A stretch of 64,000 bases of DNA from Enterococcus pallens ATCC BAA-351. Its GTDB lineage: Bacteria > Bacillota > Bacilli > Lactobacillales > Enterococcaceae. Location of the stretch: positions 124,001 to 188,000 of the forward strand of contig NZ_ASWD01000006.1 of NCBI RefSeq assembly GCF_000407485.1. The letters run 5' to 3'. Below, piece by piece: positions 28,768 to 36,524 of this stretch. Both the position numbers and the translations under genes were made by a program. How positions within the stretch are numbered: the stretch's first letter is position 1; every line of letters begins with the position of its first letter. The notes under the pieces were generated by a model. That model made no database searches. It saw nothing but the letters and a program-made list of their open reading frames with translations, and was not told the origin of the DNA.

Positions 28768-29106
28768 TTACCCCAGCCTTTCTAAAGTAATATTAAGGTG
28801 CTGAGAAAAAGACTGGATAGCAAGTATCTTGTAGTCAGGATCTGCATCTTTAGAAACGTTAACGCAAATCCCGTCGCCTTCGTTTTCACCTTCGATGAGC
28901 TGATCACCCTGGTACTTACAAGCTTTCATGTATGGCAGCCGCTCGCCGTATATTTCTGCAGCGACTTTCCCCCCAGCTGACTGGATGTTCATCCTAAGCT
29001 CAATAGATTCTTCAGAGTAAGTAGTGATAGAGTTACCTTCCTCATCAGTTGTATTGATTCGCTTTCTGAGATAGCAGGTTTGTAAATCTTGCTCCCTTAA
29101 TCGCAT
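28768..29106 (-). CDS. Head-closure / head-tail adaptor protein
   Basis: 112 residues; beta-rich with YLRKRINTTDEEGNSITTY and MNIQSAGGKVAAEIYG, as in SPP1 gp16-type head-closure proteins. Lies in the conserved connector block. Confidence 0.75.
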   Translation of the reverse strand: MRLREQDLQTCYLRKRINTTDEEGNSITTYSEESIELRMNIQSAGGKVAAEIYGERLPYMKACKYQGDQLIEGENEGDGICVNVSKDADPDYKILAIQSFSQHLNITLERLG

Positions 29107-29121
29107 AAAAAGACCGCCTTT

Positions 29122-29343
29122 CTATTTTTTAGAATCGGCGGCCAGTTCTTCTAGGGCTTCTGATTTAGTTTGAATCTTCTCAATGCATGCAGCGCCAGAG
29201 TTGTTATCAGCACTTGCTAACTGCTTGATACGATCTGCAGTAGGCTTCGGTTTCAAATCTTTGTGTGGATACTCTTGCCCTTTTTTATAGACACGCCCGT
29301 CATCTTCTGCATCGGCAAATGTACGGATTACTTTATAAGCCAT
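29122..29343 (-). CDS. Small head-tail region protein
   Basis: 73 residues: MAYKVIRTFADAEDDGRVYKKG is related in pattern to the N-terminus of the 29702 gene product (YKVLSEFIEGNHHYKKND). Both probably share a small SH3-like domain. Function unknown. Confidence 0.65.
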   Translation of the reverse strand: MAYKVIRTFADAEDDGRVYKKGQEYPHKDLKPKPTADRIKQLASADNNSGAACIEKIQTKSEALEELAADSKK

Positions 29344-29355
29344 TTGATCACTTCC

Positions 29356-29691
29356 TTAACTTAATTTCTTTATTTTTGCTACGCGGTAACGGTTAAGCTT
29401 TGCCTGGATCTTTTTAGGAACTCCAACCTCAAAGGACTGAGAAACGCCGCCTTCAGTACGAGAGATTTCGCCTTCATTGCCTTCTGTGTTCATTCGAAAA
29501 TGGTAAAGGTCCTTAATTGCTGAAGACATATGCCCAGTGACGACCTCTCGATTGCAGTAATCGAGAGCGTCCATCAGAGCATCTTTCAAATCATCAGCCA
29601 AGACAGTTAGTTTAATTTCATCTGTGATAGAAAACTTTCTAGCGAGTTCCTCTTTGAGCTGATCCAAGCATTTTTGGTTAGCTTCATTCAT
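29356..29691 (-). CDS. Head-tail connector, gp6-like
   Basis: 111 residues, helical; LKDALMDALDYCNREVV and VVTGHMSSAIKDLYHFRMNTEG fit phage gp6-like connector/adaptor proteins that bind under the portal. Confidence 0.75.
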   Translation of the reverse strand: MNEANQKCLDQLKEELARKFSITDEIKLTVLADDLKDALMDALDYCNREVVTGHMSSAIKDLYHFRMNTEGNEGEISRTEGGVSQSFEVGVPKKIQAKLNRYRVAKIKKLS

Positions 29692-29701
29692 TTGATCACT
29701 C

Positions 29702-30061
29702 CTATTCAGGTAGACCGATCTTTTCTTTTGCTAAAGCCAGCAACTCAGGTTTTTTGGCTTTCGGATCATAGGAGACCTCCTCTTTGTCGAGAAATTCCCT
29801 TAACTCCTCAACTTTGAACGAATCAATATCCCTCAAGTCACCTGTGGGTTCTTCATCCGGTTCAGCAATCACCGGCTCTTCTGATTGCTCAGCAGCTGCG
29901 GCGGCTACCTTCTCAATAAATGCTACTCTGCCATTAGCTTTAGCATCAGCTAAATACTCAGCCCGTTCTTGATCGACTTCAACTTCATCGGAAAAAGGGT
30001 AATCATCATTTTTCTTGTAATGATGATTACCCTCGATAAATTCAGATAATACTTTGTACAT
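29702..30061 (-). CDS. Head-region protein with C-terminal HeH/Rho-N-like motif
   Basis: 119 residues: N-terminal small domain (MYKVLSEFIEGNHHYKKND), a Glu/Pro-rich linker, and a C-terminal DSFKVEELREFLDKEEV...KPELLALAKEK helix-extension-helix. Such proteins follow the major capsid gene in many Firmicute phages. Confidence 0.7.
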   Translation of the reverse strand: MYKVLSEFIEGNHHYKKNDDYPFSDEVEVDQERAEYLADAKANGRVAFIEKVAAAAAEQSEEPVIAEPDEEPTGDLRDIDSFKVEELREFLDKEEVSYDPKAKKPELLALAKEKIGLPE

Positions 30062-30073
30062 TCGAACGTCCTC

Positions 30074-31159
30074 CTACGGTTGAGCTACTGCATCAAGAAT
30101 AAATACTTTTTCCATATTCTCGAATGTCGGCAACGAAAGCATAGAGACTTTCGTTTCGACTGTGACAGGGTCTTCTTCAGTCATTGTAGTGATCGCCACG
30201 CCAGTGTCAACGATAGATACATTTGATTTCCCACTGGTCATCAAGTCGGATTCTTCCGGAGTCGTAGCGAAAGCAGTAGTCCCTAAAGCAGTACCTGGTA
30301 ACAAAGCAAACTTATCATCAGAAATAAATTTGGTTGCTACACCCGCTTCGTTTTCGTACATCTTATCATAAAGAACAATGTCGATCCCCAACTCATTGCG
30401 GAAGTATTCAACTACCTTTTGACGACCTAGAATAATGTCGCCACCGCCGAAAATAGAGATAGTCTTGTTCAACTTGCGGTTGGCTACAATTTTATTCAAG
30501 GTTGTAAGGTTAGTAACAGCCCGTGTTGGTGTTTCGCCAGTGTCCAATTGAATTTTCTCGATACCTTTTTGAATGTCATAGAAAGGATCTGAGGTATCAG
30601 CATCGGACCAAGAAACCTTGGCGTTGCCCATGTGGTCTGGATTGAACTCATAATCCAACTCATACTTTTGACCGTTACCAGACAGTTCAGCTTTACCAGT
30701 CATTAGCAATTGCATACGGGCTACTTCACGAGTTACAGCAGCTCCATAAACTAAGTCAGTAATATCGTCAAAAATCTTTTTCAAGATTGTGTCAATCATC
30801 AACTGGTTACCTGAAGCCATGACCATGTTTAATTGTTGACGTAAGTTTTCGTCGATATATTTCGACTCTTTGAAGAAACCAAGGGTGGTCAGAACTTGGT
30901 CGAACTCTTTACGTCCGCGTGCAATTGCACGAGCACCGAATGCTGAAGGTTTCAACATCTTAGGAGCACCCGTTTCACCTTTTAACCATTTGATTTCGGT
31001 TCCTAATTGCTTATCGGCTGGGAAAAGTTCTTCTCCAAGAAATGGAGGCAACGTTTGTTGCTTTTCTGTCCAGTACGCAGCTACTTCTGGTGCTGTAACC
31101 ATAGAATAAATTGATTGCTCAGCAAAAAGCTGAAGATTCATTGGTAATTTCATTTTCAT
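30074..31159 (-). CDS. Major capsid protein, E family
   Basis: 361 residues. The body (PPFLGEELFPADKQLGTEIKWLKG, FGARAIARGRKEFDQVLTTLGFFKE, ...TISIFGGGDIILG) matches the phage major capsid protein E family, an HK97-fold shell protein. The N-terminus MKMKLPMNLQLFAEQSIY carries an NLQLFA site that predicts removal of the first 13 residues by a Prp protease. Decoration and scaffold genes lie directly upstream. Confidence 0.92.
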   Translation of the reverse strand: MKMKLPMNLQLFAEQSIYSMVTAPEVAAYWTEKQQTLPPFLGEELFPADKQLGTEIKWLKGETGAPKMLKPSAFGARAIARGRKEFDQVLTTLGFFKESKYIDENLRQQLNMVMASGNQLMIDTILKKIFDDITDLVYGAAVTREVARMQLLMTGKAELSGNGQKYELDYEFNPDHMGNAKVSWSDADTSDPFYDIQKGIEKIQLDTGETPTRAVTNLTTLNKIVANRKLNKTISIFGGGDIILGRQKVVEYFRNELGIDIVLYDKMYENEAGVATKFISDDKFALLPGTALGTTAFATTPEESDLMTSGKSNVSIVDTGVAITTMTEEDPVTVETKVSMLSLPTFENMEKVFILDAVAQP

Positions 31160-31171
31160 TTGATTATCCTC

Positions 31172-31573
31172 CTACGCGTTTCGTTTAACAAAAGTGACTT
31201 TGTTTTCTAAAGCAGTTTTAGCTGCAGCATTGACTGTTAAGGCAGAATCCAATCGGTTCTCGTTAACGAAACCAAAAACTAAAACTGTTCCGTTCTGAGT
31301 TCCTGCAGTCACATCAATTTCATAAAGTAAAACCCCTTGAGTGTTCGCCGCATCGCCATCTGCATTGGTCACCACTAGTTCTGCCATTTCATCTTCTAAG
31401 AAGCTTGCAGTTCCTCCGACAGGCGTACCTGCAGGAATGATCTTCCGCCCATTAGAATCAGCTGTCACACCGTCTGCTTTGATTTGTGCACCGAACGCTT
31501 GATATAAAGTTGCATTAGCTAAAATCTGTTTGGTATTTTTACCTTTTGTTACTACTGTGCCCATTTTGGCCAT
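31172..31573 (-). CDS. Head decoration protein (lambda D-like)
   Basis: 133 residues, Gly/Ala/Thr-rich beta fold (KIIPAGTPVGGTASFLEDEMAEL, GVLLYEIDVTAG) as in lambda gpD-type capsid-stabilising proteins that accompany E-type capsids. Confidence 0.8.
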   Translation of the reverse strand: MAKMGTVVTKGKNTKQILANATLYQAFGAQIKADGVTADSNGRKIIPAGTPVGGTASFLEDEMAELVVTNADGDAANTQGVLLYEIDVTAGTQNGTVLVFGFVNENRLDSALTVNAAAKTALENKVTFVKRNA

Positions 31574-31585
31574 AGTCTGTTCCTC

Positions 31586-32251
31586 CTAATTTTTAAAGAA
31601 TTTACTTTCTTGCTTTTGTTGGCTTTGTTTCCCTAAACGAGAACCAATAGAACCTGCTTCTGGAGCGCCACCAGACCCACCACCAAACACTGGTGGTTGT
31701 GCTGAATTGGCTAAACGATCTTTTACGCCTTCCTCGACAGCAGCTCGAAATGCTTTTTCAATACTGTCAACTGACTTCTTGCATGCATCAGCATCAGTAA
31801 GAACAACCGCGTCGATTAACTCTTTGGGAAGGTTACGCTCAGTCAATTCCTCAAAAGCTTCTAGTCGGAGTTCGCGACGGGTGATATCAGCTAAGCGTTC
31901 TGCTTCTGCTTCTTGCCGTTTCTTTTCTTCCATCTGCGCGCGTTCTTCAGCTGTCATTTGAGCCAAGCGAGCAGCTTCGCTTTTAGCGGCTTCGAGTGCT
32001 TCCTCTTGCTCGGCTTTCCATTTGGCCTGTGCTGTCTCTAACGACTTTGCTAGGCGTTTATCCACAAAGGAGTCTAATTCCGACTGACTGGCAAAAGAGA
32101 TAGGTTCAGCACACACTGGTGGAGTACCTCCAAGATTTCCGGCACCACCTGGTTCACCTGATCCACCATCACCACCACCTTCTCCAGCAAACATCTGCAG
32201 GTTAAGTTCTAACAATTTTTGTTCACATTTCTTTGCAATAAATTCTTTCAT
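31586..32251 (-). CDS. Capsid scaffold protein (DUF4355-like)
   Basis: 221 residues. After the N-terminal ELNLQMFAGEGGG segment there is a long charged coiled coil (AKWKAEQEEALEAAKSEAARL ...) and a Gly-rich then basic tail (GSRLGKQSQQKQ), as in scaffold proteins. The LNLQMFA-G site is the clearest Prp-type cleavage motif of the three virion proteins. It directs procapsid assembly and leaves before or during packaging. Confidence 0.85.
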   Translation of the reverse strand: MKEFIAKKCEQKLLELNLQMFAGEGGGDGGSGEPGGAGNLGGTPPVCAEPISFASQSELDSFVDKRLAKSLETAQAKWKAEQEEALEAAKSEAARLAQMTAEERAQMEEKKRQEAEAERLADITRRELRLEAFEELTERNLPKELIDAVVLTDADACKKSVDSIEKAFRAAVEEGVKDRLANSAQPPVFGGGSGGAPEAGSIGSRLGKQSQQKQESKFFKN

Positions 32252-32414
32252 GGTTTATTATCTCCTTCTCCCATGCACGTATAAAATTGGCATAACAAAA
32301 AGCACCCCATCCACGCTTTAACCCAGACACAGTGCCGCAAAATCTGCTATTCATTTTAAACCCACATACGATTTGTTGCTCACTTAATTTGTAGAGCCCC
32401 AAGTAGCGGATGGG
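32252..32414 (-). ncRNA. Possible structured leader before the scaffold gene
   Basis: 163 nt without a gene in an otherwise tightly packed operon. On the minus strand CCCATCCGC near one end can pair with GCGTGGATGGG near the other (7 bp plus 2 after a bulge). An alternative GGCAC/GTGCTTTTTG hairpin is possible. It ends in AGAAGGAG before the scaffold ATG. Interpretation is uncertain. Confidence 0.3.
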
Positions 32415-32615
32415 CTATTTCGATCTTTTCTTTTTATTCTTGAAAGCCTGTCCTTCAACAGCGACAGTAATGGTCACTTTGTCATTGAGTTGATCCGGCA
32501 CACTTATTTCTTTCAACGCCTTGATGATTGCTTCTTCTGTAGTTGCCGCAGTGACAAAAGTAAAATCATGCCACCTTCCCCACACTTGCTTCAACGTCAC
32601 CTTGAATACATACAC
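32415..32615 (-). CDS. Small hypothetical protein
   Basis: 66 residues from GTG 32615 (AGGAGG 9 nt upstream): MYVFKVTLKQVWGRWHDF... with a basic tail KNKKKRSK. A longer frame upstream adds an Arg-rich leader but lacks a ribosome site. Function unknown. Confidence 0.55.
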   Translation of the reverse strand: MYVFKVTLKQVWGRWHDFTFVTAATTEEAIIKALKEISVPDQLNDKVTITVAVEGQAFKNKKKRSK

Positions 32616-32669
32616 ATGAAATCTCCTCCTCCACAACAAAAAACGCCTAACCAATTTATAGTCAGACGT

Positions 32670-32909
32670 TTACTTTATATCTAATATTGGAACCCAAGTA
32701 TAATTGGGGTGAATATTCTCCCAAGGCTTTTCCTGTGTTCTTTTTTCTTTTGAAACGATCGGTATACTAGCCTTTTCTTTTTTTAAATCGTCCCATACAA
32801 CCAGAGCTACACGATTCGGAGTGGTCCTTAGATATTGAAACCCAAAATAATCTACATCTTTTACATCATTTCCTTTTAATACCATCAATGCATATTTTTT
32901 AAGATCCAT
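32670..32909 (-). CDS. Hypothetical protein, second candidate immunity gene
   Basis: 79 residues, with RVALVVWDDLKKEKASIPI and a Trp-rich C-terminus (KPWENIHPNYTWVPIL). Lies 70 nt after the 90-residue gene that overlaps the MuF protein. Small, soluble and without phage structural homology, it fits an immunity or orphan immunity role, but this is inference. Confidence 0.55.
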   Translation of the reverse strand: MDLKKYALMVLKGNDVKDVDYFGFQYLRTTPNRVALVVWDDLKKEKASIPIVSKEKRTQEKPWENIHPNYTWVPILDIK

Positions 32910-32979
32910 TCTTTTCCCCTCCTCTGTACTCCTTTAGCCATTCTTGAGCAGCTGGTCTCCTTCTTTCTCATAAATCATG

Positions 32980-33252
32980 TTAACCGACTGCAAAACCGAA
33001 ATCCGCTACTGGTCCTTCTTCAATAATTTTCGATACTAATTTACCGAAACCAAAGTGTATTATTCCAAATTCATCAGTACACTCTTTTGATTGGAAATCT
33101 TTTAGTATTGTTTTTGGTTTTTTTTCGTTGGAGAAATCAATTTTCAATATTCCCCAATTGTTATCTGGAGCCTGATTAGAATAATCAAGAGTAGCAAAAT
33201 AATACTCATAAACAGAGCCTTCATTCGCCTTCAGTTTAAATATTCCGTTCAT
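32980..33252 (-). CDS. Hypothetical protein, candidate immunity to the MuF C-terminus
   Basis: 90 residues, beta-rich (VYEYYFATLDYSNQ, NNWGILKIDF), ending GPVADFGFAVG. Its start overlaps the end of the MuF gene by 17 nt, which forces co-expression, as known for immunity genes of phage MuF polymorphic toxins. No sequence family recognised. Confidence 0.6.
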   Translation of the reverse strand: MNGIFKLKANEGSVYEYYFATLDYSNQAPDNNWGILKIDFSNEKKPKTILKDFQSKECTDEFGIIHFGFGKLVSKIIEEGPVADFGFAVG

Positions 33253-35053
33253 CTTTCATCAACTCCATAGTATATTTATCAATAGCCGCTTTATAATCAT
33301 AAATTTCAGTAGTTCTCTTATGAGCTTCTGTATAATCCAATTTTTCATTCTGCATTAACATACTTTCATACATTTCATGCTCAAGCATAAGCAAATCATG
33401 CGGTTTGATGCTTTTGCCTTCTCTAAGCCTTTGCCAACTGAGGCTCATATCAAAATCAGGATCGAATGATTTTCGGCCAGCATACAATTCATACTCATTT
33501 TCAAACATATGCTCATAAACATTTCTAATAGCCTTTTTACTAAAATTAGTATTCTTAGCAATGGTAGCTATTTCTATTTCCTTATCCCTTTTCTTTACCT
33601 GAGAATAATACTGTTCCGCGTGTAAATTCCTTTTTATTTCAAAAGGATCGTTCGCATCAGTTAATGCCCCAGACTGCTTCCTTAAATTCTTACGGACTAT
33701 AGCCCATTCGTTAGGTCTATTATACTTCAAATCTTGAAAAGCTTCCACAGAGTTAGGCGTTGCGTCAGCTCCGTAATCTTTTCGATATCTTTTTAATAGC
33801 TGAGTATCTTTTTTTAGATTGAGTATTCTCTTTTTTTGTTTCTCTATCTCGTCATCGGAGTATTTCTCCTTAAGTTTGTTCATCCAGTCATTGTAGGTTT
33901 CACGCTGCTGGATAGTCATTGTTTTTCCGCTAATCGGGTCGTTTGCTGTGCGTTTCCCACGCAAGGAGCGCTTGCCAAGGAATGCAACGGCAATTGTGCG
34001 GCACCATGGATGAAACGGCGGATACGTGCCCTCAGCGCCATTTACGACTGCATCGGCAACAAGATATATCTTGCCATCTTTAGTCTGGCATATCTTTGAA
34101 GTTCGCAAATCCAAGACAGCAACAAGAATGTACTTCTCTACGCCCCTGTCACGCCACGCTTTGAGCTTTGCTTGGTTAGCCATGTAATTGGCCTCGGTGC
34201 GAATTAAACGCTGTGCAACGCCGATGGAGCGGTCAAATTCCTTAGCGATTGTCTTGGCCATCTCAAATTCGGACATGCCCGTCATAGACTCGACAGTAAA
34301 TAGTTCTTCAAGACGTTTTGCTAAAGTCTCAGTATCTTTCCAGATCCGCTTAGAATAGTTTGACCCGTGCCAATGAGAATCTAAGATATTCTTAGTGTAC
34401 TTAGTCGAAAGCTCTTTGAACTCGTAATTAGTGTCGCGGTAATTTTTATCGTTCCATACTTCTATCGGAACACCACGTTCTTTTGCCTGCTTAAAGTTCT
34501 CAATTTTAGAGTCGTACTTCTGACCATCCCAAACGTTGATGATTGAATCAGATTTTGCTTGCTCAATCTGCTGCACAACCGCTTCTACAGTCGCTTCTCT
34601 GTATGAGTCATGAATGACATCAATATAAAACTCGGTCGATTTATCCAGCTGCACGTTAGCTATTTGTTTAGAAACTAAAAAAGACTTGGCTTTTAAGTCT
34701 TCGGCACGGGTTATTCTATCTTTAAATGCTAAGGCAGTGAGTCGCTTCTTGGCTGATTCTTGTAAATCAGGATCTGTAATATCGGCTGCCAACTTTCGCA
34801 GTTCTACTAGTTCATCGACGGGGACAAACTCATTTAGGACTCGCTTAGTTTCCTCAGCGTCCATTCCTGTGCGTTGTTTCGTTCGATCAAATAGTTTCCT
34901 AGCTTTCCGAGTTAAGTAAGCCTGTGCCTGGCGGTAAGCTTGAATAACTTTCTGCTCGACTTGCTGAGCAGCATCATTGATCTTTTTTTCTTGTTTGATA
35001 CCTCGGTTGATCCAGTAGGAGTTCTCCTCGGGCTGTTTCTCTTTCAAATTCAA
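33236..35053 (-). CDS. MuF/SPP1 gp7-like minor head protein with extra C-terminal domain
   Basis: 605 residues. Residues ~1-390 are the head morphogenesis part: a helical N-terminus, then RLIRTEANYMANQAKLKAWRD, LDLRTSKICQTKDGKIY and YPPFHPWCRTIAVAF, the Cys/His-containing MuF signature. Residues ~390-470 are a Lys-rich linker. Residues ~480-605 form a separate domain with ordered polar residues (LHAEQYY, RNVYEHMF, FDPDFDMSLSWQRL, DLLMLEHEMYE) as in enzymatic toxin domains fused to MuF proteins. Typical gp7-type proteins end near residue 300-400. The protein is packaged in the head and could enter the next cell with DNA. Confidence 0.8.
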   Translation of the reverse strand: MNLKEKQPEENSYWINRGIKQEKKINDAAQQVEQKVIQAYRQAQAYLTRKARKLFDRTKQRTGMDAEETKRVLNEFVPVDELVELRKLAADITDPDLQESAKKRLTALAFKDRITRAEDLKAKSFLVSKQIANVQLDKSTEFYIDVIHDSYREATVEAVVQQIEQAKSDSIINVWDGQKYDSKIENFKQAKERGVPIEVWNDKNYRDTNYEFKELSTKYTKNILDSHWHGSNYSKRIWKDTETLAKRLEELFTVESMTGMSEFEMAKTIAKEFDRSIGVAQRLIRTEANYMANQAKLKAWRDRGVEKYILVAVLDLRTSKICQTKDGKIYLVADAVVNGAEGTYPPFHPWCRTIAVAFLGKRSLRGKRTANDPISGKTMTIQQRETYNDWMNKLKEKYSDDEIEKQKKRILNLKKDTQLLKRYRKDYGADATPNSVEAFQDLKYNRPNEWAIVRKNLRKQSGALTDANDPFEIKRNLHAEQYYSQVKKRDKEIEIATIAKNTNFSKKAIRNVYEHMFENEYELYAGRKSFDPDFDMSLSWQRLREGKSIKPHDLLMLEHEMYESMLMQNEKLDYTEAHKRTTEIYDYKAAIDKYTMELMKDERNI

Positions 35054-35114
35054 ACTCCTCCTAACTTTTTAGGTTATTATCTGATAGAATAGACTCAAAA
35101 AAAGGAGTCAACAC

Positions 35115-35732
35115 ATGTTTAAGGATATGGAACCAAAAGAGATACTAACCTTAACGTTATCTATACTAGCGCTACTTATATCAGTAAGTAATTGGATACG
35201 GGATTGGAAAAGAATCACAGTTAACATTTCAAAAAAAGATATAATAAAAAGAGTAGAAAGTTTCGATGCCGTTCCTGCTTTCCCAAACCAAAGCCTTGGT
35301 GTTGGCATAGCACTTCGTTTCCTTAATACTTCTAAATACTCAATGGGATTCTTTGACCTAGTATTTAGAGATGGATATTCGAATGAGTTGTTGCCTTGCT
35401 TTCTCACCTACTCATTACGTCCAGATATAGCAAAAGAAGAACTCCTAGGAATTACCTATAAAGACGAAGTCGCTCACCTCAATACAATGTATTCAAACTA
35501 TGGGGTAATACCCTCAAATTCATGTGTAAATAAAGAAACCATCGTTTATCCGATTTCTGATAAAATTCGTATAAACATTAAATTTGCAAAGTTTTTCCCT
35601 ATACCTAATTTTTTTAGTAAAACTAATAGATTTTCCAAATGGAAATCGGTCGTAATTAAACTAGATAAAGAAGAAATTAAAGTCCTTCAATCACATTCGT
35701 CAGAGCAAGAATCAGAGTCGTCACAAGAATGA
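35115..35732 (+). CDS. Membrane-anchored accessory protein, opposite to the head operon
   Basis: 205 residues; one N-terminal membrane span (ILTLTLSILALLISVSNWI) and a beta-rich cytoplasmic or external domain. AAAAGGAG precedes ATG and a TAGAAT -10 lies near 35085. The opposite orientation, AT-rich composition and position inside the head operon mark it as a moron, expressed independently in the lysogen. A superinfection-exclusion or surface role is a guess. Confidence 0.65.
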   Translation: MFKDMEPKEILTLTLSILALLISVSNWIRDWKRITVNISKKDIIKRVESFDAVPAFPNQSLGVGIALRFLNTSKYSMGFFDLVFRDGYSNELLPCFLTYSLRPDIAKEELLGITYKDEVAHLNTMYSNYGVIPSNSCVNKETIVYPISDKIRINIKFAKFFPIPNFFSKTNRFSKWKSVVIKLDKEEIKVLQSHSSEQESESSQE

Positions 35733-35865
35733 TCAGTGTATTTTTCAAAAGTAATGAAAGAAGTATAGGTAATAAAAGAAGCAATAAAATAATTATTATG
35801 GTCAGATAAATATCACTATCGCTCAGAATCATGTCAACAAGTCTGGTCAACTTTATTCTCTTCAT
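35677..35865 (-). CDS. Small membrane protein
   Basis: 62 residues, mostly hydrophobic: two spans (IYLTIIIILLLLLLPILLSLL and TLIILVTTLILAL). AGGAGG lies 6 nt before the ATG. Its 3' end overlaps the opposing gene by 56 nt. Confidence 0.5.
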   Translation of the reverse strand: MKRIKLTRLVDMILSDSDIYLTIIIILLLLLLPILLSLLLKNTLIILVTTLILALTNVIEGL

Positions 35866-35911
35866 TCAGTTACCTCCTTTTTTTGATTGAGGAAAACTCT
35901 CATACAAACAC

Positions 35912-36097
35912 TCATAGATTTAAAGGTTGTATCGATTGATAATTAACTCTTTTAGGATCATGTACTACCTTTATCAATTCAGAAATACTATTATTTGAAA
36001 GACTTACTTCTATACACTTTGATCGCTCCTCGCTACTTCTAATAGCTTGGAGCAATTCTGCTATTTCTTCTGGCGTTCCTTCAATTTGCACCTTCAT
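35912..36097 (-). CDS. Small hypothetical protein
   Basis: 61 residues, MKVQIEGTPEEIAELLQAI, a compact helical N-terminus typical of small phage proteins. Start overlaps the Prp gene stop by 4 nt (ATGA), so translation is coupled. Confidence 0.6.
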   Translation of the reverse strand: MKVQIEGTPEEIAELLQAIRSSEERSKCIEVSLSNNSISELIKVVHDPKRVNYQSIQPLNL

Positions 36098-36396
36098 CCG
36101 ATCACCTTCACCTTAATATTTTCCGGATGTGCTGATTCGATATCTCTCAGTCCTGTAAGTAAAGTGTTAACTAGAATGTCTTCGATAATACCCTGACTAT
36201 TCAGAACAACTTTATAAGCTTTTTCAGCCTCAACATTCACATCAGCTTTTAGCAGCAACTGATTAGTGATAGTTACAAAAAGAGATGATGTTGCTGCACA
36301 CACGATGTCGTTACCTAAATCCGCAAAGTAGGCATGGCCGGTAATCTCATAATCAACGAATCGGCCGTTTTCTTTGTTGAATGTCGCTTGAATCAT
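36094..36396 (-). CDS. prp: Prp-type cysteine protease, phage-encoded
   Basis: 100 residues from ATG 36396 (AGGAGG 6 nt upstream). The family blocks are present: GHAYFADLGNDIVCAATSSL holds the catalytic His and Cys of the ribosomal-processing protease Prp (YsxB family). In Firmicutes, Prp removes the N-terminal extension of ribosomal protein L27 at a LQFFA site, and in S. aureus phages it processes capsid and scaffold. Here the gene lies between portal and minor head genes, and three virion proteins of this phage carry LQ(L/M)FA sites. That strongly suggests a dedicated virion-maturation protease. Confidence 0.88.
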   Translation of the reverse strand: MIQATFNKENGRFVDYEITGHAYFADLGNDIVCAATSSLFVTITNQLLLKADVNVEAEKAYKVVLNSQGIIEDILVNTLLTGLRDIESAHPENIKVKVIG

Positions 36397-36407
36397 TGCC
36401 ATCCTCC

Positions 36408-36524
36408 TCAATCAAAGTCTGTTAATAAAAAAGTGCTTAACAGGAAATAGATTATCGCTGATTCAAATCCAAATAGTTTATAAGCCAACCAAATTAAGAT
36501 TACTGTAATCATCTTTTTATCCAT
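36408..36524 (-). CDS. Small membrane protein after the portal gene
   Basis: 38 residues: MDKKMITVILIWLAYKLFGF then a second hydrophobic stretch. The start overlaps the portal stop (ATGGATAA) and it ends 12 nt before the Prp ATG. No role recognised. Confidence 0.45.
   Translation of the reverse strand: MDKKMITVILIWLAYKLFGFESAIIYFLLSTFLLTDFD

Noticed and set aside
32616-32654. Arg-rich N-terminal extension of the 32415 gene
   Set aside because: No ribosome site for the upstream ATG, while AGGAGG is placed correctly for GTG 32615.
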